DNA of 64,000 bases. Origin: Vibrio navarrensis (GTDB taxonomy: Bacteria > Pseudomonadota > Gammaproteobacteria > Enterobacterales > Vibrionaceae). The DNA is taken from the NCBI RefSeq assembly GCF_015767675.1, contig NZ_CP065218.1:992001-1056000 (forward strand). The letters are read 5' to 3'. The notes under the pieces were generated by a model. That model was not told the DNA's origin and searched no databases. It saw only the letters and a program-made list of their open reading frames with translations. Numbering within the stretch: position 1 is the stretch's first letter; every line of letters begins with the position of its first letter. Below, piece after piece: positions 9,298 through 20,045 of the stretch. The translations under genes were made by a program, and so were the position numbers.

Positions 9298-10617
9298 ATG
9301 GCAAGATTTAAATGGACGCAAAGATCTTTATTTATACCACCGGTCCTTCTCGGTGTTGCAATGCTCCTATTAGCTCCAGCAATGAAAGCAGAACCACCCA
9401 AAGCTATTGATAATACGGGGAAAAAGGTGGTTCGGGTACTTAAAGTCACCCCACGAAAGATCCAACCTTCTGCCGTAGGCTATGGCCACACCCAACCCGC
9501 CAGAGACTGGCAAGCCCAAGCGGAGTTGGAAGGTGTGGTCGTCTGGGTTGCGGATAACTATCATGATGGCAGCCTTATCAAGCAAGGTAGTGAAATTCTC
9601 AGGCTGGATCCCTCATCTTATGAACTCGCTATTGCCCGTTTGCAAGCCGAACTTGAAGTGGCAAAACTGACCGCTCAAACTATTTTGGAAACATTGAATA
9701 TTGCCGAAAGAGAGTATCAGCTTCAGCAATCAGACTATGATCGTACGGTTCGCCTGAGTAAAACGGGCCATATATCCGAAACAGAGAGAGATAAAGCGGC
9801 CAAAGATCTTCTCAACAGCCAGCAACAGTTTCAGGCGCAAAAAAATAATCTGGCGATTAACAAAGCGACACAAAAGGTACTTCTGACGGAACTGGCGATA
9901 GCTAAGCGCGATCTTGAACACACCATTATCAAAGCCCCTTTCGATATAAGAGTCACAGACAAAGTAATTGGTCTGGCGGAATACGTTAATAAAGGCGAGC
10001 TCATGCTAAAAGCCGATGGGATTGATGCGGTTGAGATCCGTGCCCAGTTCCCACTTGGCAAAATGCGTCCTCTGAGAAGAGCGCAAATGCTAAGTAAAAC
10101 AAACAGTAATGGCTTTACGGATCTTGAGGCAAGGGTAGAACTGAACGCAGGGGACCACCTTATTTCTTGGGATGCGAACGTCAGCCGTTCCGGCGGACAG
10201 GTGGATGCGCAGACACAAAGCCAGAGTATTGTGGTGCAAATTGACAACCCGCTCAAGCAGGCGTCTCCGGGCAAAAGGCCACCACTGATTAGAGACACCT
10301 TTGTCAAAGTGACCCTGAAAGCACCAGTGATGAGCGAGCAGATCCTACTGCCCCTAAACGCCATTCATAACGACAAGGTCTACTTGGTGGAAGAGGAGAA
10401 ACTGAAAATTCAGCCTGTAGAAGTGGATTTTGTTCAGGGTCAGGTTGCCGTTATCAAATCGGGCATCCAGAAGGACGATATTGTTGTTTTAAGCAAGCTT
10501 TTCCCAGCCGTTGAAGGAATGTTACTCAAACCGCAACCCGATAAAAATATCGACCCATGGTTGGATAAAGAAAGCGGGTTTAAGTTAGGTAAAGCAAAGA
10601 GTGAGGTCAAATTATGA
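9298..10617 (+). CDS. RND efflux pump periplasmic adaptor subunit
   Basis: Membrane-fusion protein of 440 residues that bridges an RND pump and an outer-membrane channel. The ATG at 9298 (MARFKWTQRSLF) has CGGAG 6 bases upstream and gives a proper N-terminal signal anchor (residues 11-29); an in-frame GTG at 9181 adds 39 unlikely residues. A lipoyl-like half (VEVRQ-type segment around DWQAQAELEGVVVWVADNY), a long coiled-coil hairpin (about 120-215) and a second half-motif TIIKAPFDIRVTDKVIGLAEYV are visible. It overlaps the pump gene by four bases (ATGA), so the two are translationally coupled. No outer-membrane factor gene is nearby; TolC is the likely partner. Confidence 0.9.
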   Translation: MARFKWTQRSLFIPPVLLGVAMLLLAPAMKAEPPKAIDNTGKKVVRVLKVTPRKIQPSAVGYGHTQPARDWQAQAELEGVVVWVADNYHDGSLIKQGSEILRLDPSSYELAIARLQAELEVAKLTAQTILETLNIAEREYQLQQSDYDRTVRLSKTGHISETERDKAAKDLLNSQQQFQAQKNNLAINKATQKVLLTELAIAKRDLEHTIIKAPFDIRVTDKVIGLAEYVNKGELMLKADGIDAVEIRAQFPLGKMRPLRRAQMLSKTNSNGFTDLEARVELNAGDHLISWDANVSRSGGQVDAQTQSQSIVVQIDNPLKQASPGKRPPLIRDTFVKVTLKAPVMSEQILLPLNAIHNDKVYLVEEEKLKIQPVEVDFVQGQVAVIKSGIQKDDIVVLSKLFPAVEGMLLKPQPDKNIDPWLDKESGFKLGKAKSEVKL

Positions 10618-13600
10618 TCTCATTTTTTACTCGACACCCCACTGGCGCGAATGTGCTGATGGTTGCGATATTGTTGCTCGGGGCTTTTGCGTTACCTAAA
10701 TTGCAAAAAGACACCTTCCCTGTCACTCAAACCAAAAACATCGAAATTCGCATTAGTTACCCGGGCGCTTCCCCAGCCGAAGTGGTTGAAGAGATTTGCA
10801 CCCCGCTGGAGGAGGCTATCGATCTGATCAACGGTGTCAAAGAGTTCACCTGTGATGCCAGAGAGAACATGGCTATTGGTAATGTGGAAATCGATGAGGG
10901 TGAAAATACTGACGCGCTCACCTCGGACATTCAGCAGCAAGTCAACGCCATTAGTGACTTCCCCGACAGAGTTGAGCAGATCACGGTCAATAAACTTGAT
11001 AGGGTAGCGACAGTCGCCAGTGTCGCTATCAGCGGAAATATGTCAGCGAAAGATCTCTACCTCTATGCCCAAGAGGTGAAACGCCGGATGAAATCACACC
11101 CTCTCATCGCTCAGGTTTCAGTTGGTGGCTTTTCCGATCAGGAGATTGAAATTCGTGTATCTCAGTGGAAGCTTAAGCAATACGGGCTGAGCATCTCTGA
11201 CTTATCCAACCTTGTGCAGCAGCAAAGTGTCAGTACCCCTGCCGGCGTATTTACTAACGATCTCGAAGATCTGAGTGTGCGCTTTGATCAAATGAGTAAT
11301 GACGTCGACGATCTGAAAAAAATCGTCGTGAAATCGAGTGAACATGGTACTCAAGTTCGGCTGGGTGATATTGCTGACATTGAGCAAAAGTTTGCTAATG
11401 AAGAGGATAAAATTCTCTTCCAAGGCCAGCGAGCTGCGCTGTTGCAAATATCCAAAAGCGATTCTCAGGACACTCTGAAAGTCAAAGAGGCGATTGTTCA
11501 TTTGATCGAAAAAGAGCAGATGAGTGCGCCGCAAGGTGTCGAATTGACCATTACTCAGGATGTCAGCGTGAATATTGATGAGAGGCTGAGAATTCTGACC
11601 AGCAACGGAGTACAAGGGCTGGCACTGGCATTTCTCATGCTTTGGGCATTCTTTAATATTCGTTTTAGTTTTTGGGTCGCGTTGGGGTTGCCGGTCTCCT
11701 TCCTAGGCGCAATCTTTGCCATGTATGTGTTGGGTTATACCCTGAATATGATGACCATGGTGGGGCTTATCGTTGCCATCGGCCTGTTAATGGACGATTC
11801 GCTGATCATCGCAGAAAACATCGCCGCCAAAAGGCAAGCGGGTATGCCTGCATTTGCTGCTGCAGTTCAAGGCACCGCACAAGTGTTTCCAGGCGTCATC
11901 GCATCCTTTGCCACCACCGTAATGGCCATTGGCCCGCTGATGTTTTTGAGCGGAACCATGGGAGAGGTTCTACGCTACATTCCGATCATCTTGCTAATTA
12001 CTTTGCTGGTAAGCCTGATTGAAGCTTTTTTCATTCTTCCTGCGCACCTTGCGCACAGCCATCTTGAGTCAAGTTCAAACCCGGTGCGAGAGAGGTTTAT
12101 CGCCAGTTTTGAAAGGGTAAGAGATAAGTTTTTTGTTCCTCTGTCGCTAAAAGCGATGAATGCACCATACTTGACGCTGGGCGTTCTTACTATGGTCGTG
12201 CTGCTCTCAACCGCCACTTTCTCCGCAGGGCTTCTTAAGTTTAAAGCGATGCCATCACTGGAAAGCGATACGCTTCAGGCGCGTGTTCTGCTGCCACAGG
12301 GCAGCTTGCTTTCTCAAACCGAAGAGGTGGTTGCTAAGTTATCCCAAGCTCTGGACAAAGTGAATCAAGAATATTCAGGAAAATTCCCCGATTCAGAGCC
12401 ATTGATGAGAAGCAAAACAATCATGTACAACACCAATATCGATGCTAACGAATCTGGGCCTCATATGGCGACAGTGAGTGCGGATTTACTTCCGGCGCAA
12501 TTTCGTCAAGAGAGCATCAAATATCTGGTGCAACGCTGGAAGGAGAAAACAGGCCCCACGGCAGATGTTGTGTCACTTAAGTTTACCGATAAGGAAAGGG
12601 GCATCGCTGGCAATGGTATTGATATCCGTGTGCAGGGTAGCTCTCTTGAAGAGCTGGACAAGGTCAGTCGTTCTCTTATCAAGTGGCTGAAAGGCTTTGA
12701 TGGCGTTTTTAATCTTTCCAGTGATCTGCGTTACGGGCGATCTGAAATTCATGTAAAACTCAAAGAGGAAGCTGGCGTGATGGGCGTTAACGCTGCACAG
12801 CTCGCCCAGACACTTCGCAGTGCGGTAAAAGGCAGTACCGATCTGACGGTGTTTCAGGGCAGTGAGATTCTGGATATCACGGTGCGCCTTGAGGAGTTTA
12901 CTCACCAAGCCAGTTTGCAAGAACTCAAGGATCTGATGGTGACCGCGGCAAACGGGACGCTCGTGCCACTGTCTGCTGTTGCTGACTTTGAAGAACAACA
13001 AACCTTCTCCAGAATTAACCGAATAAACGGCATCAATACGGTCACGGTACAAGGAAATATCGACACCCGAGTTGCCAACGCCAGGGAAATTATGCAGCAG
13101 TTCTATGCGACGTTTGTCCCTAATGCGAAAAGGAATTTTCCGGACGTGAGCTTTGTTTCTCAAGGGCAAGACAAAGAAAGCGCCGATACTGGCGCCTCGT
13201 TGCAAACTTTCTTTGCTCTGGGGGTTATCGGGATTTATCTGATCCTGACTTTTCTATTCCAAAGTTACAGCCAACCGATCGCGGTATTGCTCGCCATTCC
13301 TATGGGGTGGATAGGTGTTGTTTGGGGCCACTTAGCGATGGGGCTCGATTTGACGATTCCGAGCCTTGTGGGGTTTGCTACCCTTGCTGGTATTGTGGTG
13401 AACGACAATATTTTGCTGGTCAACTTTATTAAAGAGAACATCGCCAAAGGTGTCGATTTGCTGGATGCTTGTCGTGACGCTGTTCATGACCGATTCCGCG
13501 CTATTTTTATCACTTCGCTCACCACCTTTGCAGGGCTGCTACCCCTGTTAACCGAGAGCAGTACTCAGGCGCAGTTTTTGATCCCGTTGATTGCCAGTAT

Positions 13601-13724
13601 CGCCTTTGGCTTAATATCGGCAACGCTGCTGGCCTCGATTATTGTCCCTTGTGTGTTACTTATTCTCGATGACTTGGGTTTAAGTAAATTGTCAGAACCC
13701 AACCTACGGAACGATGCGCTATGA
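10614..13724 (+). CDS. RND-family efflux pump permease
   Basis: Inner-membrane proton-driven pump of 1036 residues. It begins directly with a transmembrane helix (FFTRHPTGANVLMVAILLLGAF) and shows the RND repeat: a first helix bundle about 335-545 with GLIVAIGLLMDDSLIIAENI carrying the adjacent acidic pair of helix 4, large periplasmic loops, and a second bundle from about 865 with GFATLAGIVVNDNILLVNFI. Start overlaps the adaptor stop. Sequence style fits the uncharacterised AcrB/MdtB-like group in Vibrio rather than CusA. Substrate unknown. Confidence 0.93.
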   Translation: MISFFTRHPTGANVLMVAILLLGAFALPKLQKDTFPVTQTKNIEIRISYPGASPAEVVEEICTPLEEAIDLINGVKEFTCDARENMAIGNVEIDEGENTDALTSDIQQQVNAISDFPDRVEQITVNKLDRVATVASVAISGNMSAKDLYLYAQEVKRRMKSHPLIAQVSVGGFSDQEIEIRVSQWKLKQYGLSISDLSNLVQQQSVSTPAGVFTNDLEDLSVRFDQMSNDVDDLKKIVVKSSEHGTQVRLGDIADIEQKFANEEDKILFQGQRAALLQISKSDSQDTLKVKEAIVHLIEKEQMSAPQGVELTITQDVSVNIDERLRILTSNGVQGLALAFLMLWAFFNIRFSFWVALGLPVSFLGAIFAMYVLGYTLNMMTMVGLIVAIGLLMDDSLIIAENIAAKRQAGMPAFAAAVQGTAQVFPGVIASFATTVMAIGPLMFLSGTMGEVLRYIPIILLITLLVSLIEAFFILPAHLAHSHLESSSNPVRERFIASFERVRDKFFVPLSLKAMNAPYLTLGVLTMVVLLSTATFSAGLLKFKAMPSLESDTLQARVLLPQGSLLSQTEEVVAKLSQALDKVNQEYSGKFPDSEPLMRSKTIMYNTNIDANESGPHMATVSADLLPAQFRQESIKYLVQRWKEKTGPTADVVSLKFTDKERGIAGNGIDIRVQGSSLEELDKVSRSLIKWLKGFDGVFNLSSDLRYGRSEIHVKLKEEAGVMGVNAAQLAQTLRSAVKGSTDLTVFQGSEILDITVRLEEFTHQASLQELKDLMVTAANGTLVPLSAVADFEEQQTFSRINRINGINTVTVQGNIDTRVANAREIMQQFYATFVPNAKRNFPDVSFVSQGQDKESADTGASLQTFFALGVIGIYLILTFLFQSYSQPIAVLLAIPMGWIGVVWGHLAMGLDLTIPSLVGFATLAGIVVNDNILLVNFIKENIAKGVDLLDACRDAVHDRFRAIFITSLTTFAGLLPLLTESSTQAQFLIPLIASIAFGLISATLLASIIVPCVLLILDDLGLSKLSEPNLRNDAL

Positions 13725-13948
13725 GGTTATTAGGTGGAACAGGCTACGAGCTCTTTTGTGTGATTCATTCAGCAGCAAATAAGGTGGGTGAATCGATACT
13801 CGGCCAAAGGTTCTGCTCCATCGGGCACTGTAACAAGCTTTTGCCCCATTCCAATGTTGTATCAATATTAAGCCGCTAATTTCTTATAGGTATCGACTTA
13901 CTTTTACTAATCTAACTTATCTCTCAGAAGCACAGCTTAATTGAAAAA

Positions 13949-13988
13949 TTGACATATACGGGAAATGAGATATATGATATTTCATATG
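13949..13988 (+). promoter_or_regulatory. Promoter and palindromic operator of arsR-acr3
   Basis: TTGACA at 13949-13954 and TATATG at 13971-13976 (16-base spacer) form a good sigma-70 promoter. A perfect inverted repeat ATATGA-TATT-TCATAT (13972-13987) overlaps the -10 element, the usual place for ArsR autorepression. A related sequence precedes the second arsR at about 21.83 kb. Confidence 0.6.
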
Positions 13989-14011
13989 TTTTATTGCGTT
14001 GAATAGTTCCT

Positions 14012-14350
14012 ATGTTTGATCCAATCCTTCTTTACAAAGCACTTTCTGAAGAAACTCGGCTTAAGTCTCTGCTTTTAATGCAGAAGCAAGGAGAGTTGTG
14101 TGTCTGCGATCTCATGGAGTCGCTGAATCTCAGTCAACCCAAAGTCTCTCGGCATCTTGCCGAATTACGAAAGCACAGGGTTGTTCTGGATGAACGACGT
14201 GGTAAGTGGGTTTACTACCGTATCAACCCCGCGCTAGCTCCTTGGGTCAAGCAAGTGCTGGAGATCACCCTTAAGCATAATTTGACATTTATCGAGCCAG
14301 AGTTGCAGTTCATCCAAGGCAAGTCATGTTCGAATGGTGTGAACGAATGA
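14012..14350 (+). CDS. arsR: ArsR-family arsenite-responsive repressor
   Basis: Winged-helix repressor of 112 residues. The recognition helix region LSQPKVSRHLAELRKHRVV is typical, and ELCVCDL with C30 and C32 is the classical arsenite-sensing site in helix 3. It is expected to release DNA when As(III) binds those cysteines. It is the first gene before acr3 (44-base gap), under the operator at 13972-13987. The ribosome site is weak, with only UUCC before the ATG. Confidence 0.9.
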   Translation: MFDPILLYKALSEETRLKSLLLMQKQGELCVCDLMESLNLSQPKVSRHLAELRKHRVVLDERRGKWVYYRINPALAPWVKQVLEITLKHNLTFIEPELQFIQGKSCSNGVNE

Positions 14351-14394
14351 TGTTTTATTTCGTGGGTTTATCAATTTAAACTTAAAGAGGCTGT

Positions 14395-15489
14395 ATGAGT
14401 AATATCTCAAGCTGTGTCGAAACCAGCGCATCTGAAAAAATGAGTTTTCTTGATCGATACTTAACCGTATGGATTTTTCTTGCAATGGCAGTTGGTGTCG
14501 GGATTGGCGTGTTATTTCCTCAAGTCGCTCAGTGGAACGAAAGCCTATCTGTTGGTTCAACCAATATCCCACTTGCGATTGGCTTAATCTTAATGATGTA
14601 CCCGCCATTGGCGAAAGTGAACTATAGCCTTTTAGGTGAGGTAACTCGTGATAAACGCGCGATAACGCTTTCTTTAGTGATGAACTGGTTCGTGGGACCG
14701 ATTTTGATGTTCACATTAGCCATCATTTTCTTACGCGATCAACCTGGTTATATGGTAGGACTCATCCTGATCGGCCTTGCTCGATGCATCGCTATGGTGT
14801 TGGTTTGGAATGATATCAGCGGCGGAAACAAAGAGTACGGAGCAACCTTAGTTGCCTTAAATAGCGCGTTTCAGATTGTCACGTACAGTTTTATGGCGTG
14901 GCTATTTATTACTGTTTTGCCGCCATATTTTGGGCTAGAGAGTTTTGTAGTTGATATTACCATTCTCGATATCGCCGAAAGTGTACTGATTTATTTAGGC
15001 ATCCCATTTTTAGCTGGCTTTTTGAGCCGCAAATGGTTGGTGGCTGCTAAAGGTGAGCAATGGTACAACGAGGTATTTATTCCGCGTATTTCACCGATTA
15101 CGCTGGTTGCGCTGCTGGCGACCATTGTTTTGATGTTTAGTCTGAAAGGTGAAATGATCATTGAGTTACCGATGGATGTGTTCCGTATTGCCGTACCACT
15201 GATCATCTATTTTATGGTGATGTTTTTTACGAGCTTCTACATCGGGAAACGTATGGGCATTCCTTACGATCAAAATGCTTCAATTGCCTTCACTTCATCT
15301 GGTAACAACTTCGAGCTGGCTATCGCCGTATCAATCGCTGTATTTGGGTTAAATTCTGACCAAGCGTTTGCTGGTGTGATTGGACCTTTGGTAGAAGTGC
15401 CTGTCTTAATCGCTTTGGTTAACGTCGCGCTGCGAATGAAAAAGAAATACTATGCCATTCATCCTAGTGATAAACCGCATAATGCTTAA
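14395..15489 (+). CDS. acr3: ACR3-family arsenite efflux permease
   Basis: Membrane transporter of 364 residues and about ten transmembrane helices that expels arsenite. The conserved cysteine motif [13 protein letters not shown] and the [21 protein letters not shown] segment are hallmarks of ACR3 (bacterial arsB of the BASS superfamily). AGAGG lies 6 bases before the ATG. It is co-transcribed with arsR and ends at a bidirectional terminator shared with phoU. No arsenate reductase follows, so arsenite must come from uptake or from a reductase elsewhere. Confidence 0.93.
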   Translation: MSNISSCVETSASEKMSFLDRYLTVWIFLAMAVGVGIGVLFPQVAQWNESLSVGSTNIPLAIGLILMMYPPLAKVNYSLLGEVTRDKRAITLSLVMNWFVGPILMFTLAIIFLRDQPGYMVGLILIGLARCIAMVLVWNDISGGNKEYGATLVALNSAFQIVTYSFMAWLFITVLPPYFGLESFVVDITILDIAESVLIYLGIPFLAGFLSRKWLVAAKGEQWYNEVFIPRISPITLVALLATIVLMFSLKGEMIIELPMDVFRIAVPLIIYFMVMFFTSFYIGKRMGIPYDQNASIAFTSSGNNFELAIAVSIAVFGLNSDQAFAGVIGPLVEVPVLIALVNVALRMKKKYYAIHPSDKPHNA

Positions 15490-15543
15490 GGTGGAATGGG
15501 GGCGTAACGGATTTAAACTCCGGATTGGTTTTCCTAAAAAATC

Positions 15544-15569
15544 AAAGGCTGCGAATTTGCAGCCTTTTT
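15544..15569. terminator. Bidirectional terminator between acr3 and phoU
   Basis: GGCTGC / GCAGCC stem with a GAATTT loop, flanked by AAA on the left and TTTTT on the right; serves both convergent operons. Confidence 0.85.
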
Positions 15570-15586
15570 ACCAATGAGCAATATCA

Positions 15587-16339
15587 CTACGAACGGGTTT
15601 TCTGACTCGCTAAAAGATCGGCAATCGCTTGATCTTTTTGGTGGCGTACGTCTAAGCCAGTGACAAAATAAATCGTGTACTCACAAACGTTGCGCGCGTG
15701 ATCACCAATCCGTTCGACCGCTCGACCTATCCACGTGATCTCTAAAATGGTTTGATAGTGAGTGCCTTGCACCAGCATATCTTTATCATTTTGACGCAAA
15801 ATATCGCCGTAGCTGTTGTCGATTTGTTTATCTAACATTGCTGCTTCTAGCGCATCGTGTGCATTGAGATCGTGAAAAGCGTTCATCGATTTTTGCAGCA
15901 TATTGATCACGTTCGCGTTAATTGTTTCAAACGCATCTTCTTGTAATTCAATACCATCAAAATAGTCTTTGTCACCCGGATGGTGCTCCTTTAAACGCAA
16001 CACCGCATGGGCGATCCGTTTAGATTGATCGCCAATTCGTTCAAGATCCATGATCGCTTTCATGATCGAAAACACCGCACGTAAATCGCGGGCTGCGGGT
16101 TGGCGTTTGACTAAAATATCAATGCAGCGCTGATCAATGGCCAGTTCTAACAAATTGATATTATGATCGTGTTCAATGACTTGCTTGGCCAGTTCGGTAT
16201 TACCTGTCATAAACGCATCAAGTGCGTCCCGCACCTGTGCGATGACTAAATCACCCATATTCACCACGCTATCCACAATAGAACGCATTTCGCTATTGTA
16301 GCTATGGGAGGTGTGCCCATCGACACCATGAGTTGTCAT
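15587..16339 (-). CDS. phoU: Phosphate signalling protein PhoU
   Basis: Cytoplasmic helical-bundle protein (250 residues) that links the Pst transporter to PhoR and represses the Pho regulon when phosphate is sufficient. The two PhoU repeats are evident from the metal-binding motifs DLERIGDQSKRIA (about 96-108) and AVERIGDHARNVCEY (about 206-220). AGGAG sits 6 bases before the ATG. It is the last gene of the pst cluster, 23 bases after pstB. phoB and phoR are not in this window. Confidence 0.95.
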   Translation of the reverse strand: MTTHGVDGHTSHSYNSEMRSIVDSVVNMGDLVIAQVRDALDAFMTGNTELAKQVIEHDHNINLLELAIDQRCIDILVKRQPAARDLRAVFSIMKAIMDLERIGDQSKRIAHAVLRLKEHHPGDKDYFDGIELQEDAFETINANVINMLQKSMNAFHDLNAHDALEAAMLDKQIDNSYGDILRQNDKDMLVQGTHYQTILEITWIGRAVERIGDHARNVCEYTIYFVTGLDVRHQKDQAIADLLASQKTRS

Positions 16340-16362
16340 AAAGTTCTCCTAAAATACAATCG

Positions 16363-17202
16363 TTAACCGAAACGGCCAGTAATGTAATCTTCAGTGCGGC
16401 TATCACGTGGGTTGGTGAACAACTCACGTGTTTCGCTCAGTTCAACCAAGTTGCCTAAGTGGAAGAAAGCGGTTTTATCGGAAACGCGCGCCGCTTGTTG
16501 CATGTTGTGTGTCACCATCGCGATGGTGTAGCTGCCTTTGAGCTCATCAATCAGATCTTCGATGATCGAGGTCGCGATAGGGTCAAGCGCCGAACAAGGT
16601 TCATCCATCAAAATCACTTCAGGGTTAACCGCAATCGCACGAGCAATGCACAAACGCTGTTGCTGGCCACCTGACAAACCCGTGCCTGGTGCCGATAAGC
16701 GATCTTTAACTTCTTTCCACAAGCCCGCACGACGTAAGCTGGTTTCGACGATTTCGTCTAAATCGGTTTTGTTATCCACCAGGCCATGTAATTTAGGACC
16801 ATAGGCGATATTGTCATAAATCGATTTTGGAAAAGGATTAGGCTTTTGAAACACCATGCCGACTTGGGCGCGTAGCTGCACCACATCCAAACTTGGGTGA
16901 TAGATGTCTTGCCCATCTAAGGTCACTGAACCTTCAACACGAGCCGTGTCGATGGTGTCATTCATGCGATTTAGACAGCGTAAAAAGGTCGATTTACCAC
17001 AACCAGAAGGGCCAATAAATGCGACCACTTCATGCTCAATGATATCCATATTGATGCCGTGTAGCGCCTCAGTTTCACCATAAAAAACTTTCACATCACG
17101 AGCGGCCATTTTAATCTGTGTGGCTTGGACCGCTTCTTTGGCTGTGCTTTTTACCTGTGGTGTCACAAGCGCGTGTTTGTTCATAATAGCTTCACTTATC
17201 AT
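16363..17202 (-). CDS. pstB: Phosphate ABC transporter ATP-binding protein
   Basis: ATPase of the high-affinity phosphate importer. Walker [10 protein letters not shown] (about residues 64-72), signature LSGGQQQR and Walker B VILMDEP are all intact; [13 protein letters not shown] is the Q-loop segment typical of PstB. The start is uncertain: a GTG at 17214 would overlap pstA, the ATG at 17202 lies just after the pstA stop, and another ATG is at 17184. I choose 17202 because GGTGG precedes it at a plausible distance. Confidence 0.95.
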   Translation of the reverse strand: MISEAIMNKHALVTPQVKSTAKEAVQATQIKMAARDVKVFYGETEALHGINMDIIEHEVVAFIGPSGCGKSTFLRCLNRMNDTIDTARVEGSVTLDGQDIYHPSLDVVQLRAQVGMVFQKPNPFPKSIYDNIAYGPKLHGLVDNKTDLDEIVETSLRRAGLWKEVKDRLSAPGTGLSGGQQQRLCIARAIAVNPEVILMDEPCSALDPIATSIIEDLIDELKGSYTIAMVTHNMQQAARVSDKTAFFHLGNLVELSETRELFTNPRDSRTEDYITGRFG

Positions 17203-17207
17203 CTTTA

Positions 17208-18602
17208 TTACCACCGAGTTTCAAAGCGTCGACGCAACCAAATCGCCAGCGCATTTAAGCTAATCATTAATGCCAACAATACGGTGATTGCAGCAGAGGT
17301 TCTTGCTTCAAAAAAGTTTCGCAGTTCGTTGCCTTGCCAGAGGAATATCTGCACAGGAAGTGCAGTCGATTGATCGATCGGCGTCGCTGGCACACTCGCG
17401 ACAAACGAGCTCATGCCGATCAAGAGTAGCGGTGCCGTCTCACCTAATGCTTGCGCGATACCTAAAATGGCCCCAGTCAGGATACCCGGTAGTGCCAAAG
17501 GCAATACGTGATGAAATACCGCTTGCGTTTTTGACGCACCGATACCCAGTGCCGCTTGGCGAATCGATGGCGGAATGGCTTTCAACGTTGAACGCGTGGC
17601 GATGATGACCGTTGGCAACGTCATAAGCGTTAGCACCAAACCACCGACAAGTGGCGCAGAGAGCGGCAGCTTAAACCACAAGATAAATACTGAAGCGCCT
17701 AGTAAACCAAAGACAATCGAAGGAACCGCCGCCAAGTTGTTGATGTTCACTTCAATCAAATCGGTGAACTTATTTTTGGGGGCAAATTCTTCTAGGTAAA
17801 TCGCGGAAGCGACGCCAATCGGTACAGCCAACACCATAACGATGAGCATCATAAATACCGATCCCATAAACGCCCCAGCAAGGCCAGCAGAAGCCAATGA
17901 GCTGCGAGAATCGACGTTCATAAACAACGCAGTGCTGAACTTGTTTTGGATAACGCCACGCTCTGCCAATTCATCAGCCCAAGCGCGAGTACGTGCACTT
18001 AACTGCTGACGAGAGTCGGGTAAATCGCGGTCAATGTTGCCTTTTAACCACACATCAACGTTGGCTTCAGCCAGTAAGTCAAGACGCAGGGTTTGGCCGA
18101 CCAGTGAAGGGTCATTAACGATCATATCGCGCAAAGCAAAGCGTTCGCCGCTAGTGATCAGTTTAAGGGCGTCGCGCTGATAACGCGTTGCTTCTGGGAT
18201 TTCATTAGCCAAGCTGTTGACAATAATGCGGTTGAAATTAACCATGCCAACGCTGCTTTGCCATGTGAGCATGCGTTGATTGAACTGTGCCGGGCTCTCA
18301 TCACTTTGTTGGATAGGTTTAGGATCTATTTTCACCACATCCGGGTCAAAGTAGACATCCAAGGTCACTGTCGCTTGCCAGAAGGCTGGAATACCTTTGG
18401 AAAGGATTGACGTAAATAATATCGCCACAAAACTTAGAGCTAAAACAACCGCACTAATCCCGAAAACTTTAAAGCGTCGTTCACTGTTGTGACGTTTTTT
18501 CAGCGAGCGAGCAATGCGCTGCTTGGTTTCGTCACGCCGCGCTAAGATGTCATCCTTTGCAAGGTTAGAAGTACTCATGGTGTTGTCCATAGTGTTAATC
18601 AT
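17208..18602 (-). CDS. pstA: Phosphate ABC transporter permease PstA, long form
   Basis: Inner-membrane permease of about 464 residues, far longer than the roughly 300 of enterobacterial PstA. The extra N-terminal part (to about residue 230) has one transmembrane helix and a large periplasmic domain. The permease core follows, with the EAA-type loop [22 protein letters not shown]. The ATG at 18602 overlaps the pstC stop (ATGATTAA), which suggests translational coupling; an upstream GTG at 18611 and later ATGs are alternatives, since none has a good ribosome site. Confidence 0.92.
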   Translation of the reverse strand: MINTMDNTMSTSNLAKDDILARRDETKQRIARSLKKRHNSERRFKVFGISAVVLALSFVAILFTSILSKGIPAFWQATVTLDVYFDPDVVKIDPKPIQQSDESPAQFNQRMLTWQSSVGMVNFNRIIVNSLANEIPEATRYQRDALKLITSGERFALRDMIVNDPSLVGQTLRLDLLAEANVDVWLKGNIDRDLPDSRQQLSARTRAWADELAERGVIQNKFSTALFMNVDSRSSLASAGLAGAFMGSVFMMLIVMVLAVPIGVASAIYLEEFAPKNKFTDLIEVNINNLAAVPSIVFGLLGASVFILWFKLPLSAPLVGGLVLTLMTLPTVIIATRSTLKAIPPSIRQAALGIGASKTQAVFHHVLPLALPGILTGAILGIAQALGETAPLLLIGMSSFVASVPATPIDQSTALPVQIFLWQGNELRNFFEARTSAAITVLLALMISLNALAIWLRRRFETRW

Positions 18603-19977
18603 ACTGTTCACGGTACTTACGCACGATAGCGAGTGCGATCACATTAAGGCTTAAAGTGATCACAAACAGGGTTAAACCAAGCGCAAACGCCACTAAGGAT
18701 TGTGGGCTAGCAAAATCGGTATCACCGGTAAGTTGGTTGACGATGGTGACCGTCATGGTTGAGACGGCCTCAAAAGGGTTAGCGGTCAACACTGGGCTAT
18801 TGCCTGCAGCAAGGACCACAATCATGGTTTCACCTATTGCGCGGCTCGCCGCAAGCAACACTGCGCCTGTGATTCCCGGTAGCGCTGCTGGCAGCACCAC
18901 TTTACGGATGGTCTCTGATTTCGTTGCACCAAGGCCAAGAGAACCATCTCTCAGTGTTTTGGGCACCTGCGTAAGAATGTCGTCGGATAGCGAGGAAATA
19001 AAGGGAATCACCATTAAGCCCATCACAATCCCTGCTGTTAGAGCAGAAGTGGCGCGAATGTCGACATGGAGCCACTGTCCCAATTCATTCAAAAATGGGC
19101 CGACGGTGATTAAAGCAAAAAATCCGTAGACGATGGTAGGAATACCCGCGAGCACTTCAATAATCGGTTTGGCTATCGAGCGAACACGACTTGGCGCATA
19201 TTCAGCCAGATAAATGGCGCACATCAGACCAATAGGAATCGCGACGATTAACGCAATCAAGGCGATTAAAAAGGTGCCTGCCAGTAACGGCAACATACCA
19301 AAGCCGGTTTGGTTTTCTGTTCCAACGGTTGAAAAACGAGGGTTCCATGTGGTGCCGAAGAAAAATTCACTCGGGCTAACAAAACTAAAGAAGCGTAACG
19401 CTTCACCGACCATAGAAAGAACAATGCCGACTGTGGTTAAAATTGCCACGGCAGAACATAGAATCAGCAGTATATGCAGTGCACGCTCGACGGTGTTGCG
19501 TGCGCGAAGATCAGGGCGAATTTGTCGAGTGCTAAAAACTAATCCTGCTGCGGCCACCGTTGCCATCAAACCAGTGAGTAATAAATCGCTGCGTTGTTGT
19601 AACTGCTTGAAGTAATCTGCGGCGGTAATTTCTTGAGGAGAAAAGCTATCGAGCACCGCGAAGCCGCTGGCGATATTGTGCAGTTTGTTCATCAGTACCT
19701 GAGCACTTTCTGCAGCCGTTGGCTGAAGATCCGCAGGAAGGCTATCAATGACCATTTGCTGAATCAAAACGGGCGAAGATAGGCTCCACACTATCCAGAT
19801 GAGCAATGCAGGAAGCACAGACCACAACAGAGTTAGCATGCCATGATAAACAGGACGAGAGTGTAAACGCTGAGTTCCCGTATTGGTTGATGCTACTTTT
19901 TTACTGCGCGTCAGACCCAATTGGTAAGCCAGTGTCATTACCGCCAGTAGCACAACCATCAGCATCAGATTATTCAT
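18595..19977 (-). CDS. pstC: Phosphate ABC transporter permease PstC, long form
   Basis: Second permease of the Pst importer, 460 residues against about 320 in E. coli. The N-terminal extension contains extra transmembrane segments (about 1-20, 50-75, 135-155) and a soluble loop. The core begins near residue 185 and carries SLGLGATKSETIRKVVLPAALPGITG, the coupling loop. AAGG lies 12 bases before the ATG. A hairpin separates it from pstS upstream. Confidence 0.92.
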   Translation of the reverse strand: MNNLMLMVVLLAVMTLAYQLGLTRSKKVASTNTGTQRLHSRPVYHGMLTLLWSVLPALLIWIVWSLSSPVLIQQMVIDSLPADLQPTAAESAQVLMNKLHNIASGFAVLDSFSPQEITAADYFKQLQQRSDLLLTGLMATVAAAGLVFSTRQIRPDLRARNTVERALHILLILCSAVAILTTVGIVLSMVGEALRFFSFVSPSEFFFGTTWNPRFSTVGTENQTGFGMLPLLAGTFLIALIALIVAIPIGLMCAIYLAEYAPSRVRSIAKPIIEVLAGIPTIVYGFFALITVGPFLNELGQWLHVDIRATSALTAGIVMGLMVIPFISSLSDDILTQVPKTLRDGSLGLGATKSETIRKVVLPAALPGITGAVLLAASRAIGETMIVVLAAGNSPVLTANPFEAVSTMTVTIVNQLTGDTDFASPQSLVAFALGLTLFVITLSLNVIALAIVRKYREQYD

Positions 19978-20005
19978 TATTATTCTTACCTTATTAAAGC
20001 GTTAA

Positions 20006-20031
20006 CTTGGGCCGACAAATGCCAGCCCAAG
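20006..20031 (-). terminator. Intercistronic hairpin between pstS and pstC
   Basis: CTTGGGC / GCCCAAG stem with a 12-base loop and no U-tract, lying in the pstS-pstC gap. Likely a partial terminator or mRNA stabiliser that keeps the binding protein in excess over the permeases, as in many ABC import operons. Confidence 0.5.
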
Positions 20032-20045
20032 CTAATCAGAGAGCC

